A stretch of 64,000 bases of DNA, taken from Paenibacillus sp. FSL H7-0357. GTDB taxonomy: Bacteria > Bacillota > Bacilli > Paenibacillales > Paenibacillaceae. Shown one piece after another: positions 22,974 through 34,007 of this stretch. Made by a program: the position numbers and the translations under genes. The DNA lies in the NCBI RefSeq assembly GCF_000758525.1, contig NZ_CP009241.1, positions 5,704,001-5,768,000 of the forward strand, in the 5' to 3' direction. Under the pieces are notes generated by a model. It saw only the letters and a list, made by a program, of their open reading frames with translations, did no database searches and was not told the origin of the DNA. Position 1 is the first letter of the stretch. Each line of letters begins with the position of its first letter.

Positions 22974-25900
22974 TTATTGTCCGACAAAAGCTGGCATGGA
23001 CTGCGACGAGAAGTTGATCGTCTGCAGCATGATGAGCAGCGCCGTTACCGTATCCAGTGAGGTCATACATACGACACCGTTCTCTACCGCTTCACGGCGG
23101 ATACGGAAGCCGTCACGCTCTGGCGTTTTGCCTTTAGTCAGCGTATTGAAGACAAAGTTGGCCTGACCACCGCGGATCAGATCAAGGATCGTCGGCTCTC
23201 CTTCATCCAGCTTGTTGACATTCATCACGTTCAGGCCTGCCTGTTCAAGGGCTTGCGCCGTACCGCCGGTGGCAATGATTTTGTAGCCCATGGCGTGGAA
23301 GCCCTTCATCAGCTCAACTGCCTCAGCTTTGTCTTTGTCTGCTACCGTAACGATGATTGCTCCGGTTGTTGGAATTTTCATGCCTGCTCCGATCAGACCT
23401 TTATAGAGCGCTTTGGCATACAGCTTGTCGCGGCCCATAACTTCGCCGGTCGATTTCATTTCCGGTCCTAAGGTAGGCTCCACTCTGCGCAGCTTGGCAA
23501 AAGAGAACACCGGCACTTTTACCGACACATAGTCGCTTTCCGGCCAGAGGCCTTCTGTGTAGCCATCGTCTTTCAGCTTGCCGCCGAGAATGATCTTGGT
23601 AGCCAGATGGGCCATAGGAATGCCGGTTACCTTGCTCAGGAAAGGAACCGTACGCGAAGAGCGCGGATTCACTTCGATCACATATACTTCATTCTGGTAA
23701 ATGACGAACTGGATGTTGACAAGGCCAATCGTTTTCAGTTCCTTGGCAATCTTGATGGTGATTTCGCTTATTTTCTGCTTCAGGCCTTCATCCAGATATT
23801 GCGGCGGGTAGACAGCGATGGAGTCACCGGAGTGGACACCCGCACGTTCTACATGCTCCATAATACCAGGGATGACTACGGTCTCGCCGTCGCAAATCGC
23901 GTCAACTTCAACCTCTTTGCCCAGCATGTAGCGGTCGATCAGCACCGGATGCTCCGGATTCACCTTCACCGCTTCAACCATGTAGCTCAGCAATTCCGCA
24001 TCGTTGTAGACAATCTCCATTGCACGGCCGCCCAGTACATAGGAAGGACGTACAAGTACCGGATATCCCAGCGATTGAGCTGTTTCTACGGCTTGACTCA
24101 CATCGGTTACCGTCTTGCCTTTAGGTTGTGCAATATTCAGACGGGCCAGAAGCGCTTCGAATTTCTTGCGGTTTTCAGCTTCGTCGATGCTTTCCAGACT
24201 GGTGCCGAGAATATTTACACCGGCTGCAGCCAGCGGCGCAGCAAGGTTAATGGCAGTTTGTCCTCCGAACTGGACGATAACGCCAATCGGATTCTCCTGG
24301 GTGATGACATTCATGACATCCTCGAAGAACAACGGTTCAAAATAGAGCCGGTCCGAGGTGTTGAAGTCGGTCGATACCGTTTCAGGATTGTTGTTGATGA
24401 TTACAGCTTCATAGCCGGCTTTCTGGATCGCCCAGACCGCATGTACGGTACTATAATCGAATTCGATCCCCTGACCGATCCGGATAGGTCCGGACCCGAG
24501 CACGATAACCTTCTGCTTGTCGGAATGGATAACCTCATTCTCCGTCTCATAAGTGGAGTAGTAGTAAGGTGTGGAGGCTTCGAACTCAGCCGCGCATGTA
24601 TCTACCATCTTGAAGACTGGAGTTAGTCCCTGCGCAAGGCGCATAGCACGAACATCCACTTCCTTCGTCTGAGCTCCGCCCGGACGTCCTTCCGCCCGGA
24701 TCTCGGCAATTGCCCGGTCAGTGAACCCTTTGCGTTTCGCTTGATACAAGGTTTCGGCACTCAGCGTCTCTTCGCTGCGCAGCACATCCTCGAAGTTCAC
24801 CAGGCCTTCAATCTTGGACAGGAACCACCAATCAATGCTGGTGATATCCTGAATCTCCTGCAGGCCGTAGCCGCGGCGGAACGCTTCCGCGATCAGGAAC
24901 AGCCGCTCGTCATCCGCTTTGGCGAGACGACCCCGCAGCACGCTGTCTTCCAGCTGCTCTGCGCCCGGCAGGCGGAAACGGTGGACACCGATTTCCAGGG
25001 AACGGACTGCTTTATGAATCGACTCTTCAAAGGTACGGCCAATCGCCATGACTTCGCCGGTTGCTTTCATCTGCGTGCCCAGTTTACGGTTCGCCGATGT
25101 GAACTTGTCAAACGGCCAACGCGGAATTTTGCTGACGATATAGTCCAGTGTCGGCTCGAAGCAGGCGTATGTCTGTCCTGTAACCGGGTTAACAATTTCA
25201 TCCAGGGTGTAGCCGAGAGCGATTTTGGCTGCCATTTTGGCAATCGGGTAACCGGTCGCCTTCGACGCCAGCGCCGAGGAGCGGCTGACCCGGGGATTTA
25301 CTTCAATGACATAATATTGATAGCTTTGCGGATCAAGCGCGAACTGCACGTTGCAGCCGCCTTCGATATTCAGCGCGCGGATGATCTTAAGTGACGCGCT
25401 GCGCAGCATTTGGTATTCGCGGTCGGACAACGTCTGGCTTGGTGCCACAACGATACTGTCGCCTGTATGTACGCCGACAGGATCAAAGTTCTCCATGTTG
25501 CAGACAACGATACAGTTGTCGTTCGCGTCCCGCATAACCTCATATTCAACTTCCTTCATACCGGCGATGCTTTTCTCCACCAGACATTGACCGATCGGGC
25601 TGTAACGGATACCCGCTTTGACGGTTTCACGCAGCTCTTCCTCGTTGTCGCAAATGCCGCCGCCGGTTCCACCGAGCGTATAGGCCGGACGAACGATCAA
25701 CGGGTAGCCGATTCCTGCGGCAAAACCCATCGCTTCTTCCACAGTCGTGATAATTGTGCTCTCCGGTACCGGCTGATCCAGCTCGCGCATCAGTTCGCGG
25801 AACAAATCCCGGTCTTCTGCTTTCTCGATGGATTCCAACTGTGTGCCCAGCAGCTTCACGTTCTCCGACTGCAGCACACCTGCGCGGGCCAGTTCCACGG

Positions 25901-26195
25901 CCATGTTCAGGCCGGTCTGTCCGCCCAGTGTCGGCAGCAGGCCATCCGGGCGTTCCTGGCGGATAATCGCCGTAACAAACTCAAGTGTAATCGGCTCGAT
26001 GTATACCTTGTCGGCCATATTGGTATCGGTCATGATCGTGGCCGGGTTGCTGTTGATCAGCACAACCTCCACGCCTTCTTCTTTGAGCGCCTGGCAGGCC
26101 TGTGTTCCTGCATAGTCAAACTCGGCAGCCTGGCCGATGACAATCGGGCCGGAGCCGATGACGAGAATCTTTTTAAGTTTATCGTTCTTTGGCAT
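22974..26195 (-). CDS. carB: carbamoyl-phosphate synthase large chain
   Basis: 1073 residues, full length. It makes carbamoyl phosphate from ammonia (supplied by CarA), bicarbonate and two ATP. The two ATP-grasp halves are visible: N-terminal [20 protein letters not shown] with [11 protein letters not shown], and the second starting [20 protein letters not shown] with [12 protein letters not shown]. The C-terminal 150 residues are the MGS allosteric domain ([13 protein letters not shown]). AAAGGAGCTCTATAAC precedes the ATG, one base after the carA stop. Confidence 0.97.
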   Translation of the reverse strand: MPKNDKLKKILVIGSGPIVIGQAAEFDYAGTQACQALKEEGVEVVLINSNPATIMTDTNMADKVYIEPITLEFVTAIIRQERPDGLLPTLGGQTGLNMAVELARAGVLQSENVKLLGTQLESIEKAEDRDLFRELMRELDQPVPESTIITTVEEAMGFAAGIGYPLIVRPAYTLGGTGGGICDNEEELRETVKAGIRYSPIGQCLVEKSIAGMKEVEYEVMRDANDNCIVVCNMENFDPVGVHTGDSIVVAPSQTLSDREYQMLRSASLKIIRALNIEGGCNVQFALDPQSYQYYVIEVNPRVSRSSALASKATGYPIAKMAAKIALGYTLDEIVNPVTGQTYACFEPTLDYIVSKIPRWPFDKFTSANRKLGTQMKATGEVMAIGRTFEESIHKAVRSLEIGVHRFRLPGAEQLEDSVLRGRLAKADDERLFLIAEAFRRGYGLQEIQDITSIDWWFLSKIEGLVNFEDVLRSEETLSAETLYQAKRKGFTDRAIAEIRAEGRPGGAQTKEVDVRAMRLAQGLTPVFKMVDTCAAEFEASTPYYYSTYETENEVIHSDKQKVIVLGSGPIRIGQGIEFDYSTVHAVWAIQKAGYEAVIINNNPETVSTDFNTSDRLYFEPLFFEDVMNVITQENPIGVIVQFGGQTAINLAAPLAAAGVNILGTSLESIDEAENRKKFEALLARLNIAQPKGKTVTDVSQAVETAQSLGYPVLVRPSYVLGGRAMEIVYNDAELLSYMVEAVKVNPEHPVLIDRYMLGKEVEVDAICDGETVVIPGIMEHVERAGVHSGDSIAVYPPQYLDEGLKQKISEITIKIAKELKTIGLVNIQFVIYQNEVYVIEVNPRSSRTVPFLSKVTGIPMAHLATKIILGGKLKDDGYTEGLWPESDYVSVKVPVFSFAKLRRVEPTLGPEMKSTGEVMGRDKLYAKALYKGLIGAGMKIPTTGAIIVTVADKDKAEAVELMKGFHAMGYKIIATGGTAQALEQAGLNVMNVNKLDEGEPTILDLIRGGQANFVFNTLTKGKTPERDGFRIRREAVENGVVCMTSLDTVTALLIMLQTINFSSQSMPAFVGQ

Positions 26196-26196
26196 G

Positions 26197-27375
26197 TTAT
26201 AGAGCTCCTTTCACGGCTTCAAGCTGTGCTTTGGGTTGTGGTGCCGTGATTCTGGCATTTGCGGCAAGCTGGGCCTGGCGTGAGCCTGCTGGCGTCTTCG
26301 CTTTGTGATCAGCAATCATTTCCAGGAAACGGTCGAACAAATAGCTGCTGTCATGCGGTCCCGGCGCCGCTTCCGGATGGTATTGCACCGAAAATGCGGG
26401 GTAGCGGGTATGTTTGAGTCCTTCAACTGTCTTGTCATTGTTGTTGATATGCGTAACCTCAAGCTCGGTATTGACAACTGAATCCTCGTTTACTGTGTAG
26501 CCATGGTTCTGCGAGGTAATGAAGCAGCGTCCGCTCTCCAGCTCCTTAACCGGGTGGTTCCCGCCGCGGTGGCCGAATTTAAGCTTCTCTGTGTCGGCGC
26601 CACAAGCCAGGGCGAACAATTGGTGACCCAGACAGATCCCGAAGATCGGGTATTCGCCGAGCAGCTCGGAGATCGTGTTGACGGCATACGGCACGTCTTT
26701 AGGGTCCCCAGGGCCGTTGGAGAGCTGAATGCCATCCGGGTTCAGGCGGCGGACCTCATCTGCAGTCACATCATGCGGCACGACTACAACATCACAGCCG
26801 CGGCTGTTCAGTTCGCGCAGGATACCGGTCTTCGCGCCGTAATCGACCAGCACGATCCGTTCTTTGTTCCCCGGACTGCTGTACGTTTTGGTTGTAGATG
26901 TCCGGGCTACCTGATTGCGCAGCTCCTCAATGGTCGTGTCGCCCATCATTTCCATGAGCTCTTCCACACGTTTGTTGGAAGTGGTTAGAATGGCCTTCAT
27001 CGTGCCGTGGTGGCGGATAATGCGGGTCAGCATCCGCGTGTCGATCTCGCTGATTCCGGGAATGCCATATTCCTTCAGCAGGTCATCCACGCTGTATTCG
27101 GCGCGCCAGTTGCTTGGCACTTCCTCATGGCGGCGTACAACAAAGCCGTGTACGAAAGGACGCACAGATTCGAAATCATCGCGGGTAATGCCGTAATTTC
27201 CAATCAGCGGATAAGTCATGGTGACGATTTGCCCGCAGTACGAAGGGTCCGACAGCACCTCCTGATATCCCGTAATTCCTGTGTTAAAAACAACCTCGCC
27301 CGTCTTTTCGCCTTCAGCGCCAAATGCGGTGCCTGTAAACAGCGTTCCGTCCTGTAGCAGCAATCTCGCCTGCAT
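26197..27375 (-). CDS. carA: carbamoyl-phosphate synthase small chain
   Basis: 392 residues from ATG 27375, nine bases after AAGGAG; longer readings to 27447 precede that site. It is the glutamine amidotransferase subunit passing ammonia to CarB. The class I nucleophile is in [15 protein letters not shown] and the His/Glu pair in [13 protein letters not shown]. The N-terminal half starts [20 protein letters not shown], as in other CarA. One base separates it from carB. Confidence 0.96.
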   Translation of the reverse strand: MQARLLLQDGTLFTGTAFGAEGEKTGEVVFNTGITGYQEVLSDPSYCGQIVTMTYPLIGNYGITRDDFESVRPFVHGFVVRRHEEVPSNWRAEYSVDDLLKEYGIPGISEIDTRMLTRIIRHHGTMKAILTTSNKRVEELMEMMGDTTIEELRNQVARTSTTKTYSSPGNKERIVLVDYGAKTGILRELNSRGCDVVVVPHDVTADEVRRLNPDGIQLSNGPGDPKDVPYAVNTISELLGEYPIFGICLGHQLFALACGADTEKLKFGHRGGNHPVKELESGRCFITSQNHGYTVNEDSVVNTELEVTHINNNDKTVEGLKHTRYPAFSVQYHPEAAPGPHDSSYLFDRFLEMIADHKAKTPAGSRQAQLAANARITAPQPKAQLEAVKGAL

Positions 27376-27505
27376 TCCCATCCACTCCTTCTTGTTTCTG
27401 TAGTCTGATTCTATGCCTTGCATCATTAGCGGAGTGTAACGCGCCAAAATGCCGCCGCATGTTCACCTTGCCCCATACAGCCGGCATCTTCGCTCCACCA
27501 GTTCA

Positions 27506-28783
27506 TTAATTAGCTTTAGTCCATACCGCTGTGCCGTCTACCCATGTCATAACCGGCCAGCCTTTAAGCTTCCATCCGGCAAAGGGAGTATTGCGTCCTT
27601 TGCTGGCAAATGAAGCCGGATCTACTTCCTGCTCCTCCTTGAGGTCGATCAGCGTCAAATCGGCAGGCGCCCCAACCGTGAGATGGCCTGTATTCAGCCG
27701 GAACACCCGGGCCGGATCAGCGGTCATCCGCTGCACCAGCAGGGACAGGTCCCATTTGCCGGTTGCCACAAAAGCGGTGTAGAGCAGCGGGAATGCTGTC
27801 TCAAATCCGACAATGCCAAACGGTGCAAGCTGCATGCCTTTCGCTTTCTCTTCCTCGCTGTGCGGTGCATGATCGGTCACGATGATATCCAGCGTCCCGT
27901 CGAGCAGACCCTCGATGCAGGCTTCCACGTCGCGGCGCGAACGCAGCGGCGGGTTCATTTTCCAATTGGCATCCATGCCCGGAATGTCTTCCTCCGACAG
28001 CAGCAGATGATGCGGGCATACCTCCGCGGTCACCTTGATGCCGATTTGCTTGGCCTGGCGGATCAGCCGCACCGATTGTTCCGTGCTGACGTGGCAGACA
28101 TGATAGTGAACACCGGTTGCTTCAGCCAGCAGAATATCGCGTCCGACATGGATCGCTTCCGACTCGTTCGGAATACCTTTGAGGCCATGCGCGGTTGCGA
28201 ACTTGCCTTCGTTGACCGCACAGCCCTCAACCAGCGAATCGTCCTCGCAATGCGCGATTACAGGCATATCCAGCCCGGCAGCCAATTTCATGGCATCCTT
28301 CATCATCTGGGCTGTCTGTACGCCTACTCCGTCGTCCGTGAAACCAATGGCTCCAGCTTCCTTAAGTGCGGCAAAATCGGTCAGCTCGCGTCCCAGCTCA
28401 TTTTTCGTAATCGCCGCATAAGGGAGCACCTTCACCAGTCCGGCTTCGCGCGCTTTATCCTTCACAAACTGTACGATTTCCGGGCTGTCCGTTACCGGGC
28501 GTGTATTCGGCATGCAGGCGATGGTAGTAAATCCGCCCTTGGCAGCCGAACGTGCTCCGGTTTCTACCGTTTCTTTATGCTCAAAGCCAGGCTCGCGGAG
28601 ATGCACATGCATATCAATCAGTCCCGGGATCAGCAGTTTGCCTTCGGCTTCTATGATTTCAGCGGATTCGTCGAGCGCATCCAGATTACTCTCAATTGCG
28701 GAAATTACGCCGTCCTGAACTACGATATGTCTAGTCTCTAACTCGCCTTCCTGGTTGAGCACGCTGGCGTTTCTAATGATCAC
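27506..28783 (-). CDS. pyrC: dihydroorotase
   Basis: 425 residues from GTG 28783, ten bases after AAAGGAG, which gives the start MIIRNASVLNQEGEL expected of type I enzymes (B. subtilis PyrC has 428). It cyclises carbamoyl aspartate to dihydroorotate. Zinc ligands lie in DMHVHLREPG, in the HCEDDSL and CHVSTEQS segments, and in the Asp of VTDHAPHS. The 125 bp upstream hold a possible internal promoter. It is the third gene of the operon. Confidence 0.95.
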   Translation of the reverse strand: MIIRNASVLNQEGELETRHIVVQDGVISAIESNLDALDESAEIIEAEGKLLIPGLIDMHVHLREPGFEHKETVETGARSAAKGGFTTIACMPNTRPVTDSPEIVQFVKDKAREAGLVKVLPYAAITKNELGRELTDFAALKEAGAIGFTDDGVGVQTAQMMKDAMKLAAGLDMPVIAHCEDDSLVEGCAVNEGKFATAHGLKGIPNESEAIHVGRDILLAEATGVHYHVCHVSTEQSVRLIRQAKQIGIKVTAEVCPHHLLLSEEDIPGMDANWKMNPPLRSRRDVEACIEGLLDGTLDIIVTDHAPHSEEEKAKGMQLAPFGIVGFETAFPLLYTAFVATGKWDLSLLVQRMTADPARVFRLNTGHLTVGAPADLTLIDLKEEQEVDPASFASKGRNTPFAGWKLKGWPVMTWVDGTAVWTKAN

Positions 28784-28858
28784 GGTTATGATTCTCCTTT
28801 TACCTGCAGGCCGCAGCCGCAAGCTCTCTGATTATTATATAATAAAAATTCATCTTTG

Positions 28859-28886
28859 TGTATATTTATTAGTGTATTTATGTCAG
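28859..28886 (-). promoter_or_regulatory. possible internal promoter before pyrC
   Basis: CTGACA (28881-28886, minus strand) and TATACA (28859-28864) are 16 bp apart in the AT-rich gap between pyrB and pyrC. A second TATAAT lies at about 28837. It is a guess from the motif and may not be active. Confidence 0.3.
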
Positions 28887-28908
28887 CTTTTTTTAACTTG
28901 GAGAGTTG

Positions 28909-29817
28909 CTATTGAAGGGCTCTCTCCATTACAGCCATCCGCACAGGCACGCCGTTGGACATCTGCGGGAAAATCCGCGATTGGCTGCTTTCGACCACTG
29001 CGTCATCAATCTCTACGTTGCGGTTCACCGGAGCCGGATGCATAATGATCGTGTTCTTATCGAGCCGCGCCGCCCGTTCTTCCGTCAATCCATACTGTTT
29101 CCGGTATTCCTCGGCAGACAGCAGTATGCCGGATGCATGGCGCTCAAGCTGAACCCGCAGCATCATGACTACATCAGCCTTAAGCGCTTCTTCCATACTC
29201 ACATAAGGAGCGTAGGCAGCAAGTTCCGGCGCCTGCATATTCTCCGGTGCGCAGAACTGCACTTTGGCCCCCATCTTTGTCAGTCCCCAGAGGTTCGAGC
29301 GTGCAACCCGGCTATGCATAATATCCCCTATAATCGAAACTTTGAGGCCCTTCAGCCCGCCAAAATTTTTGCTCATTGTGTACAGGTCCAGCAGTGCTTG
29401 TGTCGGATGCTCGTTATTACCGTCTCCGGCATTGATCAGCGGAATGGACACCTTCTCGGCCAGCTGCTGCAGCACGCCCGCAGGCTTCAAACGCACAACT
29501 CCGGCATCGATCCCCATTGATTCCAGTGTGCGTACTGTATCGTAGATCGACTCGCCTTTTTCTACACTGGAAGCCGCAGCCGTGAAATTCAGCACCTGAA
29601 CGCCAAGGCGTTTCTCGGCCATTTCGAAGGAAAAGCGGGTGCGCGTGCTGTTCTCAAAAAACATGTTGGCAACAAAATGTGATCTCAGTACCGGGGTCAG
29701 CTTCTCGGCCTGATTGTCCCAGTACGCTGTTCTCTCCAATAACTCACGGATTTCCGAGCTGTCCAGCTCTTTAATCCCCAGCAGACTGCGTTCCTTCACC
29801 TTGGTTGCCGTCATCAT
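28909..29817 (-). CDS. pyrB: aspartate carbamoyltransferase catalytic chain
   Basis: 302 residues (B. subtilis 304). It joins carbamoyl phosphate to aspartate. Carbamoyl-phosphate binding is by FFENSTRTRFSFE; the HPTQALLDLYT motif and MHPAPVNRNVEI are also present. GGGAGGAACGATAACA precedes the two adjacent ATG codons, and the gene follows pyrR by one or two bases. No pyrI is present, as usual for Bacillota. Confidence 0.97.
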   Translation of the reverse strand: MMTATKVKERSLLGIKELDSSEIRELLERTAYWDNQAEKLTPVLRSHFVANMFFENSTRTRFSFEMAEKRLGVQVLNFTAAASSVEKGESIYDTVRTLESMGIDAGVVRLKPAGVLQQLAEKVSIPLINAGDGNNEHPTQALLDLYTMSKNFGGLKGLKVSIIGDIMHSRVARSNLWGLTKMGAKVQFCAPENMQAPELAAYAPYVSMEEALKADVVMMLRVQLERHASGILLSAEEYRKQYGLTEERAARLDKNTIIMHPAPVNRNVEIDDAVVESSQSRIFPQMSNGVPVRMAVMERALQ

Positions 29818-29819
29818 TG

Positions 29820-30404
<585 letters not shown>

Positions 30405-30444
30405 TCATCCTCCTGCTTGTACGCCCGTTCAAGCTCCCGGAAAT

Positions 30445-30600
30445 CAAAAAACTCCTTGCCCAAAGCAGGCAAGGAGTGAAATCCGCAGATTCAAAAAGAT
30501 GGCGTGTCCGCGCGCATAAAAAGGCCCTCCGTACTCATACGGATTCCTTCCTTAAGTCGCGAACCTCGATTCACGTTACCTTGCCAGCCTCACGGGACTG
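30445..30600 (-). promoter_or_regulatory. PyrR-responsive attenuator of the pyr operon
   Basis: On the minus strand the PyrR binding loop AGTCCCGTGAGGCT (30586-30599) fits the consensus ARUCCNGNGAGGYU. It is followed 110 bp later by a terminator, ACTCCTTGCC/GGCAAGGAGT (30451-30477) with a run of T. The region between can form the antiterminator. Only one such site is seen, because pyrP is absent. Confidence 0.9.
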
Positions 30601-30628
30601 AATTAAAGGCGCATATTCATTTAACAGA

Positions 30629-30657
30629 ATTATGACAGAAGTCATGGCTTGTGTCAA
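30629..30657 (-). promoter_or_regulatory. pyr operon promoter
   Basis: TTGACA (30652-30657) and CATAAT (30629-30634), 17 bp apart on the minus strand, about 30 bp before the PyrR binding loop. Confidence 0.85.
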
Positions 30658-30660
30658 ATG

Positions 30661-30846
30661 GGAGGCAGTGGGAACAGAAAAACTGGAGGAGATTTAGGTG
30701 AAAGGACGCAGACTGCGGGAATGTTGGACTTTCGGCCGCTGTTAGGTTTGGATTCCTTGATTGATACCGCTACTAGCGGTAGAAATCCAAACCTAAAGGC
30801 GGACGCATTCGCTCCTACAGTTCCAAAATCCCCTCCACTGCTTCCA
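30661..30846. repeat. 186-bp imperfect palindrome, MITE-like
   Basis: The ends GGAGGCAGTGG and CCACTGCTTCC are inverted copies, the central arms TTAGGTTTGGATT and AATCCAAACCTAA are perfect, and the core CTACCGCTA/TAGCGGTA adds an inner stem. Parts between (GGAGGAGATTT with AAATCCCCTCC) also pair. A plus-strand frame through it (30649-30915) has no coding support. It looks like a short interspersed repeat. Confidence 0.6.
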
Positions 30847-31058
30847 CCTAAACGTGGAATTTTTCAGTTTAAAAGTAAGAAGCAAAAAAGAACGCCAGCT
30901 TGTTTCATAAGCTGATGATGATCAAGACCATTAGACCATTTTCCATTCATATAGTTTACATCTCATGACCGAGAAACTAATAAACTGCCGGCTTACCCTC
31001 TGCTTGTTTTACGTCCCTGCTTCCGCTTTGATATGATGAAGACCGGAGGCGACTGATA
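30847..31058. other. gap before the acetyltransferase gene
   Basis: AT-rich, with the promoter of the GNAT gene presumably inside; no convincing -35/-10 pair or gene is seen. Confidence 0.3.
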
Positions 31059-31619
31059 ATGGAACTGGAATTTATCACAGCTGCGCATTGGAATGATAGC
31101 TTGTGGCAGTTAATTGAACCCATGTACCGGGAGGCTTTTCCCAGCGGGGCCAAACCGGAAGGAATACTGCACAATATGCTGGACAGAGGAATAGCGTATT
31201 TGCATGCAGGCCTAGCTGATGGACATGTTGTAGCAATGGCTGTAACCGGGATCGTTGGAGGGACGGCAGACAAGCGGCTTATCATTGATTATCTGGCAGT
31301 TGCCAAGAAGTCGCGCGGAGAAGGCCTTGGCTCATTGTTTCTGGAAAAAATCATTCACTGGGCTGAACAAGTGCATAACGCCAGTGGAATCATCATTGAA
31401 GTGGAAGGCGGAAACACAGCTGCGCATCTTGAGCGTATTCATTTCTGGGAACGGAATGGTTTCAAGCTGACACCGTATATCCATCAATATATTTGGGTGC
31501 CGGAGCCGTATCAGGCAATGCTGCGCCCGCTGAAGCAGGGGGTTGCTGTCGAAGATAATGGGGAGTCTTTATTCCGTTATATTAACAATTTTCACAGAAA
31601 TTCTTACCGCCTATCTTGA
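31059..31619 (+). CDS. GNAT-family N-acetyltransferase
   Basis: 186 residues; CCGGAGGCGACTGATA precedes the ATG. Motif A for acetyl-CoA binding is seen as IDYLAVAKKSRGEGLGSLFLEKI (RGEGLG), and motif B as GGNTAAHLERIHFWERNGFK. The C-terminus LTPYIHQYIWVPEPYQAML is typical of small GNATs with unknown substrates. It is a single gene between the palindromic repeat and a bidirectional terminator shared with dapL. Confidence 0.85.
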   Translation: MELEFITAAHWNDSLWQLIEPMYREAFPSGAKPEGILHNMLDRGIAYLHAGLADGHVVAMAVTGIVGGTADKRLIIDYLAVAKKSRGEGLGSLFLEKIIHWAEQVHNASGIIIEVEGGNTAAHLERIHFWERNGFKLTPYIHQYIWVPEPYQAMLRPLKQGVAVEDNGESLFRYINNFHRNSYRLS

Positions 31620-31631
31620 GCATGCTGCAAC

Positions 31632-31667
31632 AAGAAGCCGCCGCAGATTTCTCTGCGGCGGCTTCTT
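31632..31667. terminator. bidirectional terminator between the GNAT gene and dapL
   Basis: AAGAAGCCGCCGCAGA and TCTGCGGCGGCTTCTT form a perfect 16-bp stem with loop TTTC, lying between converging genes. Confidence 0.9.
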
Positions 31668-31681
31668 AGTTGCCCGTTATT

Positions 31682-32935
31682 TTAGAATTCGAATTCAACG
31701 TCGCTGAGGCGTCTTTGAATTTCGGAGATTACACGTTTCTCTTCCTCTTCACCTTTGGCGATAAAAGTAACGGAGAAACGTACGAATGGACCTGCATCAT
31801 CCCAAGGCACGGTAGAGATCAGCTTCTCGCGGATCAGGAACTGCGAGAAATCTTCGCCGGATTCGAAACGGCGTCCGCCTTTGACACCTTTTGGTGCAGC
31901 TACATAAAGGAAGAAAGAACCTTTCGGTTTCTCTGCCTTGAAGCCCAGGCTGTTCAGCGCGTCCACCAGCATGTTGTGGCGGCGGGAATACTTGGCAGCA
32001 ATCGCTTCAGTAATCTCAGGGTGTTCCAGACCGTAGGCGGCAGCCTTTTGAATCGCGATGAACTGGCCGGAGTCATTGTTGTCCTTCACATCGCTGAATG
32101 CTTTCACGACCAGCGGGTTGCCGGCAACGAACCCGATTCTCCAGCCTGTCATGTTGTAAGACTTGGAGAGCGAGTGCAGTTCTACGCCGACATCCTTCGC
32201 GCCGGGTACGGACAGGAAGCTCAGCGGCTTCACACCGTCATAAGTCAGCGCTGCATATGGAGCGTCATGGATGACTACGACGTTGTATTTTTTGGCCCAG
32301 TCTACAACGGCGCTGAAAAATTCAGGAGTTGCGCTGGCACCTGTAGGGTTATTCGGATAGTTCAGGTAGAGCAGCTTCGCTTTGCGGGCGATATCTTCCG
32401 GAATGGAATTCAGATCAGGCAGAAAGTTGTTCTCTCTCTTGAGTTCCACCGTATAGACTTGTCCACCCAAATATTTGGTGTGGGTACCCAGTACCGGATA
32501 ACCCGGAACCGTCATAATGGTGATGTCACCCGGATTGATGAAGCAGGATGGCAGCATGGCCAAAGCCGGCTTCGAGCCGATGGAATGCACAACCTCGTTT
32601 ACAGGGTCGATCCCCTCTACACGAAATACATCCTTCAGGTAAGCAGCAGCGGCAGCTTTGAATTCAGGAATTCCGTTATCGGAATAGCCGCGGTTTTCTT
32701 CTTTGGCCGCTTCGATGGCAAGTCTTGCAACAATGCCTTCATCCGCCATCTCGTCAGGTTCGCCGACGCCCATATCAATCAATTCAATATTAGGAAAATC
32801 CTGTTTCGCCGATGCTTTGGCGCGTTTGATTTTCTCGAATTTGTAAATGGCTGTATCTTTGCCGTAATTCGCACCGCCGATGCGGTCCGCAAAATTAGTC
32901 TGAATGAAAGTCTCTTGATACTGTTCGATACTCAT
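31682..32935 (-). CDS. dapL: LL-diaminopimelate aminotransferase
   Basis: 417 residues, a class I PLP aminotransferase. It makes LL-diaminopimelate directly from tetrahydrodipicolinate, the short DAP route, feeding lysine and the peptidoglycan peptide. The PLP Lys is in SLSKSYNMTGWRIGF. GYPVLGTHTKYLGG, YPNNPTGA and FVRFSVTFIAKG are also characteristic. The ribosome-binding site (AGGAGATGAGAAC) is farther than usual from the ATG. It is a single gene. If the DAP route relies on it, dapD/dapE/dapC should be absent elsewhere in the genome. Confidence 0.92.
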   Translation of the reverse strand: MSIEQYQETFIQTNFADRIGGANYGKDTAIYKFEKIKRAKASAKQDFPNIELIDMGVGEPDEMADEGIVARLAIEAAKEENRGYSDNGIPEFKAAAAAYLKDVFRVEGIDPVNEVVHSIGSKPALAMLPSCFINPGDITIMTVPGYPVLGTHTKYLGGQVYTVELKRENNFLPDLNSIPEDIARKAKLLYLNYPNNPTGASATPEFFSAVVDWAKKYNVVVIHDAPYAALTYDGVKPLSFLSVPGAKDVGVELHSLSKSYNMTGWRIGFVAGNPLVVKAFSDVKDNNDSGQFIAIQKAAAYGLEHPEITEAIAAKYSRRHNMLVDALNSLGFKAEKPKGSFFLYVAAPKGVKGGRRFESGEDFSQFLIREKLISTVPWDDAGPFVRFSVTFIAKGEEEEKRVISEIQRRLSDVEFEF

Positions 32936-33032
32936 AATTTTGTTCTCATCTCCTGGCTATTATTAAATATATCATTAAATATGAAGCAAAATTGTCTCCA
33001 AAACCATGGATTTATGATCACTTCATTTGTAC

Positions 33033-34007
33033 TTATCTGCTGCGCAGCGTAAACAGCACTTCTTCCATATCTGCCGGAATCGGTCTGCTGAACTCCATAT
33101 ACTCACCCGTGGAAGGATGCTTAAAGCCCAGTACGGCGGCATGCAGAGCCTGTCCGTTCATCATAATCCCCTTGCTGCGCCCGTATACCGGATCGCCGAC
33201 CAGCGGATGCCCGATAAACTTCATGTGCACGCGGATCTGATGCGTCCGTCCGGTCTCCAGCTGCAGTTCCAGCAGTGTGCAGTCGCCAAAGCGTTCCAGC
33301 ACGGTAAAATGGGTCACGGAACGTTTGCTGTTTTTCTCGGTTACCGTGTACAGCTTGCGGTCATGCGGGTCACGGCCAATCGGAGCGTCTACGGTTCCAT
33401 GGCTATGGGCCAGGTTACCATGCACCACTGCGATGTAGCGGCGTGTTACACTGTGCTCTTTGAGCTGGGCAGCGAGTGAAGCATGACTGGCATCATTTTT
33501 GGCTGCCATAATCAGACCGGAAGTATCTTTATCAATGCGGTGTACAATCCCGGGACGAATCTCGCCATTGATGCCGGACAGATCTTTGCAATGAAACATC
33601 AGCGCATTGACCAGTGTACCGGACGGATGCCCTGCTGCCGGATGCACAACCATGCCGCGAGGCTTATTAATTACAATAACATCACTGTCCTCATAGACCA
33701 CTTCAAGCGGAATATCCTCCGCAATCAGATCGGTAACTTCAGCCTCTGGAACTGTAACAGCGATAACATCGCCTTCATTCAGCTTATAGTTGGCCTTAAC
33801 CGGAGAACCGTTTACCTTAACATGTCCGCTGCTGATCCACAGCTGTACCTGAGAGCGTGAAATTTCTTCTTCCCAGGCCTCCGTAATATATTTATCAACC
33901 CGTTCCCGGGCATTCTCTCCGGAAACAATCCACTCCGTGACGTCCCTTTCTTCTTCGTAGGCAATAGCACCTGCCTGCTCATTGACGTCCTTGTTCAAAT
34001 CATTCAT
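33033..34007 (-). CDS. RluD/YlyB-family 23S rRNA pseudouridine synthase
   Basis: 324 residues. An N-terminal S4 RNA-binding domain (WIVSGENARERVDKYITEAW ... GHVKVNGSPVKANYKL) precedes the synthase core. The catalytic Asp is in HRIDKDTSGLIM, and GRTHQIRVHMKFIGHPLVGD is the family block. In Bacillus ylyB follows lspA, as here. It overlaps lspA by eight bases. RluD modifies helix 69 of 23S rRNA; the exact target here is not certain. Confidence 0.92.
   Translation of the reverse strand: MNDLNKDVNEQAGAIAYEEERDVTEWIVSGENARERVDKYITEAWEEEISRSQVQLWISSGHVKVNGSPVKANYKLNEGDVIAVTVPEAEVTDLIAEDIPLEVVYEDSDVIVINKPRGMVVHPAAGHPSGTLVNALMFHCKDLSGINGEIRPGIVHRIDKDTSGLIMAAKNDASHASLAAQLKEHSVTRRYIAVVHGNLAHSHGTVDAPIGRDPHDRKLYTVTEKNSKRSVTHFTVLERFGDCTLLELQLETGRTHQIRVHMKFIGHPLVGDPVYGRSKGIMMNGQALHAAVLGFKHPSTGEYMEFSRPIPADMEEVLFTLRSR

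Noticed and set aside
23607..24626. 339-codon frame opposite carB
   Set aside because: Shadow of a GC-rich gene; carB is complete and well supported on the other strand.
27683..28741. 352-codon frame opposite pyrC
   Set aside because: Shadow frame; His/Arg-rich composition and no start signal.
30649..30915. 88-codon frame over the palindromic repeat
   Set aside because: It lies almost fully in the inverted repeat, lacks a ribosome-binding site and has no protein-like pattern.
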